NCBI GenBank assembly: GCA_026874595.1
Contig: CM049307.1
Location: 30,168,362 to 30,232,361, forward strand
DNA: 64,000 bases
Direction of reading: 5' to 3'
Source of the DNA: Sipunculus nudus
Taxonomy: Eukaryota > Annelida > Sipuncula > Golfingiida > Sipunculidae
Every line of letters begins with the position of its first letter. The stretch's first letter is position 1. Shown one piece after another: positions 54,533 through 64,000 of this stretch. Under the pieces are notes generated by a model, which ran no database searches, was not told the origin of the DNA, and saw only the letters and a program-made list of their open reading frames with translations. A program made the position numbers and the translations under genes.

Positions 54533-55980
54533 TATAGTTCGTATACATGTATATACAAAATTATTTTTGTCTATAAAATGATAAAAATAACTAAAGATAT
54601 TTTTTGGGAAGATATTCTTCCGTAAAGAATAATCAAATATATAAATATTTTTAAACACCTTTGCACATACATGCTGATCTGCATTATTCATCCAAATTTA
54701 TCCTATACTTTAATATTTTTATAACAGCTATTAAAATCTGTTGTATACTGTGTATATAGGATCTGCGTTTAATGAGAAAATGGCCGACGTATATGATTTT
54801 GAGTAATTTTGAGTAACTTCGCCAAATTCATCATTTTCACTTAAATATCTCATTAACTAACTTACTAAACTTTTTCATTTAATATTACTCACGTCCTTTG
54901 TTAAGAATAATTATATTTTTTCATCTTAATATAACATCATTCTCACTGGAAGATTTATAAATCTGTGTTTTATGACAGAATGGCCGACGTAACCATATAT
55001 AAATCGGACGTAATACCCTATATATATATATAGATATATATATCTCATGACCATTTCATGACAACATTTAAATCAGAACATCTGGGCTGCACCTGCATCT
55101 GCCTGAATGTGAACAATGCCAATAAAAATACTTGCTTAATGGCAAACATGGCCATAACTCACACATGCGATAGAAAAAGGGCATTAAAGTCCCTGTCATG
55201 TAAGAACTGAATTTTACTGAATTTCTACATGAGCTTTTTAACTCCTGTCCACACAGAGCACATCCAAAGAAGTTGTTCTTGTATACGTTGTCTTGGTATA
55301 TCGTAATATATATAGCTGGGATATCTTATAATATATAGCTCGGATATCGTGATATATAGCTGGGATATATCGTAATATATAGCGATCATATATGTAAATG
55401 CCTTCCCTTGGCAGTTACAGAGTATTGTCAACAAATATAGTTGGTCCCATGGACTAAAATCCGTGTGAACCTGCAAGTATTGTTTAAGTTATAAAATGAT
55501 TATGATTGTTAATCAGCATTTTGTATCTTTTCAATAACAACAACAACAACAAAAACAATATATAGACTTGTTTTCCCAAAGACTGAATCATCATGCAATG
55601 ATGTCAAGATAGTCAATTGATCATGCAGTTTTCATGAAAGTTTAAGAAAACATCAGAACAATTGGAAAGTTTTGAAAAGAACCTCGTTTTCGTCCAGGTT
55701 GTTTGCACAAACCTTTGAATGTATAATTTGTATTAACTACACGGTCCTGCTTGTTTTAAGTAACATTCGGCCATATATTGTCACTATTATACAAAGCCTC
55801 TAAAGTAGATTTATTTACCTACCTGAGTTGGAGGTGTACAGAAGAAAGTGAACTTGGATCAGGGGACCTGATCTCAGGTTAGCGATATATTTGCACTGTC
55901 CTTGTAGACGGATGTTCACGGTTATGTGTATTCCAGCTTATCCCTCACGAGTCTTACTGTTGAATATGTAAAATATCTGG
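54530..55980. other. Intergenic with short local repeats
   Basis: CGTAATATATAGCTGGGATAT-like units recur three to four times near 55300-55390. CTGTGTTTTATGACAGAATGGCCGACGT (about 54965) resembles CTGCGTTTAATGAGAAAATGGCCGACGT (about 54763). No gene. Confidence 0.45.
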
Positions 55981-55989
55981 TCCAAGCGA

Positions 55990-57775
55990 CAAGCACTCAA
56001 ACATATGGGATAAGGAGGGTCAGAGCGTCTGTCATATGCATGTAAAGACCATCAGCATAAGTCAATACGGGCGAGTGGATGAACAAACTGTTCCTATAGC
56101 GTTTTATGTCTCGGCCACATCAAGTTTTGAGTACGGGGCCTCGGGCCAGGCGATAAGGCGTTTCCTATTGTGCTGTAGATCAGCGTATATCTACTGGCCG
56201 CGGGCTGCGGAACCTGTGAAGTCAGCCTCTTATCAGATTCCTAAAGGATGCAATGGATGTAATCCGGAGTCTGCGATGTGTATGGGATGATTCACTTTTT
56301 ATCATTGTCTGGAGGGGGCGACCATCTCACCGACTGCTGATACTGAGGTCTTCCTCGGCGACTGTGGTGCAATGTTGTGATGCTGCGACTTGGTGCTTGG
56401 AACGGTAAAGCAGCCAAGTGCTGCGTAACTGCCGATGCAGTCCGATTCAATAAGAGTCAGTAGCTAGCGCACGTGGATTCTATTGGCTTCAAAGAGCAGC
56501 TCTATGATGTAGCCTGTTCTTGTGGTGAGCTACGGTCCACCCCTATGTCCTGGCGGGGCCTTGTTTGACGGTTTGTGTCCCGTCCTCGCGCCCCTTTCTG
56601 ATTATACCCGACGTTCAAGCTTGGCTGGGCGCAGTCTTTATGCGCTTTCCCTTTTCATGCGGGTTATAATTTGTACTGTATGATTCACATGAACGCTGAC
56701 TTTCAACAGCTTCGGGGGTAAATAACACCCAACAGACAGGTTTTTATGAAAGCGGGGGCACATCTGATGGTTATAGTGCAGCACGTATATTTTGTATGCG
56801 TGCACATGCCGAGAACTCGTAAAAGAGGCATGAAGCCTTCACGTCCAAACAACTACGGTAATAAACCCGGAGAAGTAACTCTTGAACTTTGGTCCTTGCT
56901 CATAGACAAACACGGTGACGCTGACCTAAGTGTATTGTGCGTGCACATGTCGGCAGCAAATGATGATTTTATGAATTAGCGACGTTTTGCATCCTTGATT
57001 TTATTCATTGTCCCGTGAGGACTGGTGGTGATGGATGGTCCACGAACCACTAGATTATGACGAATTGGCCGCCTGTCTAACCGAGCCTGTCATTTTTCTC
57101 ACGGCTCCGTCACAAGTTCTGCTCCCGCATTCACCATAGCTCGGACATATAATTATATATGACAAGATACCTAGCCTGCATTCGTCTGACTGTTAGTCTA
57201 TATTACTATCTTATTATATTTACATCCAATACCTACTCAATCAGATAACATTGAATACTTTGTATTTTACTAAGTGAAAATAGTTTTTTTAATGTCTGCC
57301 GATTTATTTTTTAACAAAAAACAGAAAGAAAAATATACGTGTATGTGTTTATAAACAATTTCGAAATGTATAAATTGGTTACCAAAGTTGAATATAATCT
57401 GGATTTATTCTTGAAAGTTCTTTCATGTGACCAGGATTGAATATTAATTCATTTTCAGATTGAATGAAGGTAGTTGCTCGACCATACGTGTGAATTTCGG
57501 AGGACGGGGCTGCCGCGCGTGTGAATGTCATCCGCGGGAGGTGGTGCTGCATGGCGAGCACATCATGAGCGACAGGGCGGGTGCCGGGCAACATCCGTAT
57601 CTACCTGTCTCAGCCATTAAAATTCAATTAACGCGATCAAGCCGGTCTAATAGGGCCAGCCGGGGCAGTGACGGATGCCGTCTTGTAATTGTGTTAAACA
57701 CACAGCCGCACATGTGTCATGTTCAGTGGAGGCGAGGCATTCATCCACAAATCTACAATTAATTCACTGTCTCCA
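55990..57775. other. GC-richer, low-repeat block of unknown function
   Basis: Across about 1.8 kb the sequence is more GC-rich and complex than its surroundings. Frames at 56036-56290 and 56746-56979 and a 100-codon frame at 57460-57762 are open on the + strand. None shows a recognisable domain, plausible splice partners or consistent codon pattern. CAATTAACGCGATCAAG and TTGTAATTGTGTTAAACAC near 57628-57700 resemble clustered homeodomain sites. It could be conserved non-coding DNA, a long non-coding RNA or exons of a gene extending outside the window. Confidence 0.35.
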
Positions 57776-57779
57776 ATAC

Positions 57780-58280
57780 ACGATGTGATGGTATATTCTA
57801 CATGAGACTGCGAATTCTTCTGAATAAAAGATTTAAATAAACCTGGATTGTGTGTGATACACCTCTGTGATTGCCGCCGTGCATATGTTTACACCTATCA
57901 TATAACGATAAGTGGGCTACTGTCAACAATGTTCCACCAATGAATCCCTATATACATGAGAGTATATATAAAGTAGAAACTACAGATGCATGACAAACGT
58001 AGCATGTTTATCTCTGGAATTTTTCCTCTACACCAAACATCAATTTCATATAAAGTTAACCCTTCACAAAGCTGTAAAAACTTAAGTTGTGAATCCACGC
58101 TTTGTTTTCTCCTTTCGCATATCTGTTTCTGTCAGCAACTCTAGTGGACATTTGTTTGAACCTAGACTTTTAATTATATATATAATATTCCATCATGGTC
58201 TTTCTTCTTACTAATTATGTCAGCTGAATTAAAATGAATTATTACTATAAAGTTTCCGGGAAAACCCCTGTAGACATGTT
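57780..58280. other. Intergenic, no gene seen
   Basis: AT-rich; an AATAAA occurs at 57822 (+) and 57836 (+), without a recognised upstream gene. Confidence 0.35.
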
Positions 58281-58307
58281 ACATATATATTTATATATAT
58301 ATATATT

Positions 58308-58349
<42 letters not shown>

Positions 58350-58350
58350 A
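58281..58350. repeat. (TA)n microsatellite
   Basis: Interrupted TA tract. Confidence 0.88.
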
Positions 58351-58509
58351 AGGTTCGTGTCCTCGCACTGCCTGATGGACATTTAATTTCGTACTCGATA
58401 GGATAGATTGACCTGCGAAATTTATGCTTAAAAAAGCTAACGATTTTATATTTAGACATTTTCTTTTGATATAACCATATAGGTTTAATGTAAGGCCTGT
58501 TGGGCTTTT

Positions 58510-58735
58510 ACACCCAAGCCTACATATATACTGGCCCATCAGTAGACTCGTCCATCGCAGGTTATCTTCCCTGTATTTACGGGTACCCATTTTCTATATA
58601 CCGCTGCACACTTGCGGATGGGACCTTGCCTATAAGGATCTTAGCACGGTGGGGGTCTGACCGTTATTCGAACACAAGACCTCTCGATCATAAGCCCGGC
58701 ACCTTAACCATTACCCCACCTCCCCCACTAACCAT
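58510..58735 (-). mobile_element. tRNA-derived SINE, minus strand
   Basis: On the minus strand GGTGGGGTAATGGTTAAGGTG is an A-box-like segment and TTGTGTTCGAATAACGG a B-box-like segment about 35 bases on, as in tRNA-derived SINE heads. GGGGGAGG and GACCCCC could be remnants of acceptor pairing. The body continues to about 58510. Confidence 0.6.
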
Positions 58736-58739
58736 GTAG

Positions 58740-60440
58740 GTTTATCTGCCTTAATTTTACTTGAAAGAATAGTTGCACATAGGCACGTTCTTTCTCTAAA
58801 TGTACAGCTAATGTCCTTTAATTTAATTTTTAAAAACTATTTATACGATTAATTCAAAGTATATTTGAACATGCAAATATATCTCTTTCACCATGCAGCA
58901 TTGTCTGAAACGCTGATAATTTATACATCATCCGAAGCAACATAAGTATATTTACCTTGTAATTGCATGCATGCTTCTTCATCTGAATAAGTCTATGAAT
59001 TAAATAAACATTGACGTATCTTTTTTTATATTGACATTTAACGAGGCCCACATTGCCATGCACCTCTCACAAACATGACATACATCATTCATTAATTTTG
59101 CATTTAAAGACACTTTTACGAGGTTTGTTTTATTTGTTTTCTACTATAGTACCATAATTATACACAAAAAAATCCAAGAGCACTCGTATTTAATATACAC
59201 CGAAACGAAACAAGTGACATTTCATAAAACTGCATGGCGCATGTTTCAGTTCAAAGTGACTAGTTATTTATAATGTATGATTATTGATATAGTTTGGGTA
59301 TATTTAATTTAGCAAAAATGTAATTATTTCATAAAGACTCATCTATATACGTCGAAGCTCGCAATAAGTAATTCAAACAGAATCACACAATTACATAATT
59401 AAATGGTATTATATTTGTTATATTATATTGGTATTGTAATTGGTATTAGAACGTACAAAGTTATATTATTATAGCCACTAGAATCTTATAGTATATACCC
59501 TCATATATATAGGACACAAAATCTGCATGCATCTCGACTGGTGATTATCTTACTCTCGTATATACCCTTTCAAACAATACCATGCATGTAATATGAAAGT
59601 TGAAGAACCAGTTATAAACAAGTGACCCATGGGTCATGACGCTCAGCTGCCAAGCATGACCTGCGACATCATGGGCTGAGATTCACAACTTCCAATCAAA
59701 TTTTGAAGAACCAATTTGCCAATTTGTTGAAATTTTCTACGACAACAGAAATATATATCACCTATGTCTGGTTAAAACACAGTGAATTGATGGTCTGAGG
59801 AAAATGTATGATTGTTAAGGTATCCAGAACTATTCCCATAGCTTATACTTGATACCTGTCAGTCTCAAAAGGAACACCACAAAGGGCAAATATAAGATCA
59901 AAATATATAGCAAAAAATCAAGGAAATCCATGCAAGAATTATTGAGAAACAGGTGCTTCTGTATGAATTTTTATTCAATACAAGCCAACTGTACTGCACT
60001 TTCATATATGATGATAATGTAATAAAATAAAGCCATCCTAAATCAAGTACACATCCACATATTATGAGAACAAACACTTGCTTTTATATGTGGTGATTTA
60101 TATAAAGATATTCAGATATCTAGGAAACTAAGTTTATTGCTATGATTCCATAAAATAAACTGCAAAATGTTCCAATCATCTTATAAATCAGTAGCTAAAC
60201 CTTAATACTATATTCTCATAGTGTTAATTCCTGGCTGAAGTATTCCAACAACAGTGTTTTGTTATGCAGTAACGAGGTACTTATCACTCGGCCTTATCAC
60301 TTAATAGCCTGATACAAAAGGGAGTCATATGTTACCAGTGTCACTCACAATTACAGCCACACGGTGAGATGTACCAGCTGGAGTGCAAGCTTATATATAC
60401 AAGAAAAATATAGATGGTCTACAAAATAAGTTGACCTGAC
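58740..60440. other. Intergenic with a dispersed repeat from 59617
   Basis: AT-rich to 59610. From 59617, ACAAGTGACCCATGGGTCATGACGCTCAGCTG starts a repeat related to 19104-19330. It appears to lead into the half-site array at 60440. Confidence 0.5.
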
Positions 60441-61290
60441 CTATGACCTTGGCCTTTTGCCCACATATCAACTGGATTCTTTCTAAATGATGGGTAACTA
60501 CTAACCAATTACATCTGGCCGGGTGTAATTACTTGGCAACCAATGAGTGAATAACTTAGACCTGCAGCCTTTAACCTCCTGACCAGCTGACCTCAAAATC
60601 AATTAGTTTTTTCTTCATGCAAAAAGACCCATAAATATGAAGTTTGAATCACATTCAGTGATGCATACATGTGGCATATGTGAAAGACTGAAGGTTTGGG
60701 TTGAACAGTTTCACTTGAAATATGTTCACAAGCATTTAGAACAATATTGTGACCTTGACCTTTGACCTTTTGAACTCAACTTCAATAGGCTTCTTCCCCT
60801 ATTGGTAGGTAAGCCATATATAACAGATGGAAAGTATAGATTGAAAAGTTTGCCTGAAAATGTCTCCACGCAAGAAGAGGGTGCTGTGACCTTGACCTTT
60901 GACCTCAAAATCAACAGGTCTTTTCCCCTGTTGGCAGAGAAGCGATATCAGTGCTGAAAGGTTTGGAATGAAAGGTCTAGCTTGAAATGTGTCCACAACC
61001 TTTTCAAAGAAGTGGATCCTGTGACCCTGACCTTTGACCTTGTGACCTCAACATCTATAGGATTCTTCTCCAACTTAGTAGGTGAGCTATATGTGAAAGA
61101 TCAAAGAATTGGGGTGAAAGGTTTGGCTTAAAATGCATCCACAGGCTTTTCAAAGAAGGTGGTTCTGTGACCTTGACCTTCGACCTTGTGACTCCAAAAT
61201 AATTATGGTTCTTCCCCTGTTGGTAGGTGAGCTGTATGTGAAAGATGGAAGGTTTGGGATGAAAATTTTGGCTAAAAGAATTATTTCTGG
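60440..61290. repeat. Half-site-rich ~140-bp tandem array, second locus
   Basis: GTGACCTTGACCTTTGACCT at about 60750, 60888, 61021 (GTGACCCTGACC) and 61167. Between them are CTTCCCCTATTGGTAGGT, GATGGAAGGTTTGGGATGAA and AAAATGCATCCACAGGCTTT segments matching 49800-50700. Confidence 0.8.
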
Positions 61291-61505
61291 GGGGTGCAAA
61301 CACACCCCATAACTTCGAGAATATAGGTCGCAGTGACCTAATTTCAGGTTTGCAAGGAGATCTTTTTAGAACCTCTAAGACCGCATAGGGTTCATGGCCC
61401 TAGCCCTGCTAACGGACGGCCGGCCGGCCGGACGGACAGACGGAAGGACGACGGACAAAGACCCATCGCTATAGCCCAGCATGACTGAAAGTCAGCTGAG
61501 CTAAA
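61290..61505. repeat. Dispersed repeat terminus adjoining the array
   Basis: AGTGACCTAATTTCAGGTTT, GGAGATCTTTTTAGAACC, GGACGGCCGGCCGGCCGGAC and AAAGTCAGCTGAGCTAAAAA follow the array directly. Array and terminus therefore probably form one composite element, with a second copy split at 49800-51375. Confidence 0.65.
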
Positions 61506-61946
61506 AACATGATTTTTTTAATGGACAGATATCGTTTTTTTTATCCACGACTGTAAGAAGATCTGCTTACAAAGCCGATTCCAGTTCTCGAACCGACTTG
61601 TATAGACATGAAGGGAATTAACAGTTTCCAATATAATGCTGAAAAGAGGATGTTTTCGAGTTCGATAACTAATCGATAACTCGAGTCAGGAATAGAGCTT
61701 TCGTGTAATTTTTATTTCAATACTTTTGAGCAGTGATTAATGTATTTATTAATTGTCTGTAATTATTTCTTCTTATCAATTTATAATATGTTTGTTTGAT
61801 AGTCATGACATCTCTTCACCTGACGTATCCGGTTAATTGCAATTAAATTATTCCATCTAGCACGGTTTATAGTAATTATATATGTATTTTTCACTTCAAA
61901 TGTTTCGCTTTAAGATTTTTGTCATGAAAGTGCTTAAATCCGAAAT

Positions 61947-62459
61947 TTGCTACCCCGCCGCTGGAGCCCTATATTCCCAACCCACCGGGTTTCTTACTAC
62001 CTAACGCCCCCCACTCCCCCACGTGGTAACAATATAACTAACTTTCCCAAATTTCTAACATGGACGAATTCCGTAGTGGCTACCGGGAGGATCTTGTACG
62101 GATTTTCATTAGCTCCCTCGACCAGTGTTACAACAAGGTTTTTAGCAGTACTGGGCCAGTACGGGTCAGCAGTGCTATTGCTCACACATGCCTGGCAAGC
62201 CATCCATCTTGAACGTAACAAGTCACACATGTCGTCCACACCACTCGGCAACTCCGAGCACTACGGTCGCCACACTCCACAGAATCAATTGCACAAAAAT
62301 TACACCCAGCTTCGCCCAACTCTTTCAAGTTTGTCACTGAGGCCTAGCTCAGACATTAAGCACGACAGCCAAGAATCGGCCCTCGCCCGTATCCCAACGT
62401 TCAAGTCCGCCTTGCACCGTAACCGGACGGTGACAGATGGGATTTTCAGTTGGCTTTGA
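61947..62459 (+). other. 170-codon open frame in a GC-richer block, function unknown
   Basis: The frame starts MLPRRWSPIFPTHRVSYYLT and ends RNRTVTDGIFSWL, with AATAAA nine bases after the stop. The opposite strand is also open for 84 (61997-62251) and 126 (62300-62680) codons, so openness reflects base composition more than selection. No signal peptide, domain or splice pattern is recognised. Confidence 0.2.
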
Positions 62460-62699
62460 CTGGTCTTAAATAAAAAGGGAGCGTTCTCTTTGTAGGCCCG
62501 CAATCTTACCAACCAGTACCCTTTGATTAATACCACAAGCGACCCTTTCAGCCGTGGTCGCGCTGTATCCGTTTCATAAACATTATTACAGTGCACGTGG
62601 TAATACAACAGTATTATAGCAGACCGAATATATCCATAACCGACACAAACGGAAATACTTGCGGTTTCGTACGAGCTCACTTAGACGTAACCGAAGGTT

Positions 62700-64000
62700 T
62701 GCATCATTTGGACAGCACTATAGATGTAAATAAAACCAGTTTTGCGGTCAAATAATTCATATCTGATATCATTTCCTGAATTTCGATATTTAAAAAAATA
62801 TATTTATTTAAGATTATAAATATTCCGCACTTCATTGAGAAAATGGAGCAGTAAAACCTTATATTTTCTATTGATTATTTATGGATATCATGTCAGGTCA
62901 TGATTTATCAGTCAAATACACACACAACCACAAACTTACATACACTCAGGCACGCACATATATATATAGTGATACACGTATCAGGAAATGTTGTATGCCA
63001 CAACAGGATATCTTCGCACACATACATCAAAATTATGATGGTGATTATCAAATGAATACATTATCATATTACATTTATGTAATATATAATTTATATAAAT
63101 TTATACTATATATATTAATATATTAAAGACATCGATAAATCATAAAAATGAATAAAAAAATTCATTAAAATGTAGAAATCTGGAGGTCCATATTGAGACA
63201 CTAGCTTATATATATAGGGATCATTTGATCAGACCTGAGTTCGCGTATTATACAGCTGGGTTATCTCATGTATACAGTCCGTGATATCCCCCTCTCCCGC
63301 TCCCTCCCTCATCTATCTTCTTGTTATTCAGGGTGATCGCCCACAGCCCCTCCGCATCTTCTGCTGCGTTACATCACCAACATCAAAGGCTTCCCGGCAT
63401 GTAAAAAATCCTGTGTTATATCTTGGCCCGTATACATACGGGCCGCCGTGGTGCCCGGCTAGATTGTAAAGTTACACGCTTGACGTTAGGGAATTAGCTG
63501 TTACTTGAATCTCTAGGCTGTTCTCGGCTAGCCATCACCAGAACTGTATCTGTAAATGTCTTTTTGGTTTAAACAAAATTAATTGCAAAATAGCAGAGGG
63601 ATTTGAAAACGGGGCACAACCCTATAAATTAATTCTTCTTTTCTGATAAAAAAAATACCTTTCCATGATACAATAGACAAAAACAGAGAAGTAATAAAAT
63701 ACAAGCCGATACTGTAGTTTTGCATTTGTAAATTTAATGTATCAATGCAATTGTATCCGCAATAATCCAATGTGTGACATTCAAAATTGCAGAGAAGATG
63801 TTTACGCAATGCCTGATGATGAGTAACTACATACATTTATCGACTGTATAATGAAAATGAAAAACGTTATTATGTATCATTACTGCTTATATAAAGTGTT
63901 TTAGTGTTTTCAAGCATGGAATTTCTATGTTTAAAGAAGATAAACCGATCTTTTAATTTTTAAAAACTTATTTTAGGCCTATACAAATGTAGATATAAAC
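62700..64000. other. Intergenic, no gene seen
   Basis: AT-rich, with a balanced-composition stretch at 63270-63480 (ACACGCTTGACG, CCCGTATACATACGGGCCGCC with a local inverted repeat). No gene. Confidence 0.4.

Overview
The window is animal nuclear DNA. Genes are split by GT-AG introns, intergenic space is AT-rich, (TA)n and (GA)n microsatellites are frequent, and dispersed repeats take up much of the rest. Repeat styles such as elements bounded by CCCCCGCC/GGCGGGGG ends, runs of GTCCGTCCGTC, and tandem units carrying TGACCTTTGACCT are typical of molluscan genomes. Together with selenoprotein glutathione peroxidase genes this suggests a lophotrochozoan, probably a mollusc and perhaps a bivalve. 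That assignment is inference.

Positions 4.8-32.6 kb hold a head-to-tail cluster of four three-exon genes on the + strand (GPx-A to GPx-D) for secreted, GPx3-like glutathione peroxidases. In A, C and D the first exon ends with ...NVATY-TGA-G, where TGA is read as selenocysteine rather than stop. Each copy has a SECIS element in its 3' UTR (ATGA ... AA ... TGAT core) followed by a poly(A) signal. GPx-A (4877-6958) is the divergent member. GPx-B (10609-18317) is a pseudogene: the end of exon 1 carrying the Sec codon is gone, and exon 2 is split by a ~695-bp transposon with inverted ends and a target-site duplication. GPx-C (22004-24980) and GPx-D (30659-32379) look intact at 215 aa each. B, C and D share a TATA-box promoter and 5' UTR block that A lacks. 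Between C and D lies a ~1.3-kb minisatellite of 39-bp units (28.56-29.88 kb) that stays open on the - strand for 486 codons.

Positions 34.3-40.4 kb hold a complete three-exon gene on the - strand for a 120-aa LITAF-domain protein, whose two CPxC zinc knuckles flank a membrane-embedded hydrophobic segment. Its 4.3-kb first intron contains microsatellites, a duplicated ~130-bp segment and two unproven exon candidates.

From 40.5 kb to the end I find no gene I can support. The stretch holds a nested repeat (41.9-43.8 kb), a decayed LINE tail (46.7 kb), a diverged ~0.7-kb tandem duplication with conserved islands (47.4-48.7 kb), arrays of nuclear-receptor-like half-sites (49.8-50.7 and 60.4-61.3 kb), tRNA-derived SINEs, and several GC-richer blocks that may be conserved non-coding DNA. 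The left flank (1-4.8 kb) holds repeats, a MITE and a relic of a THAP zinc-finger gene.
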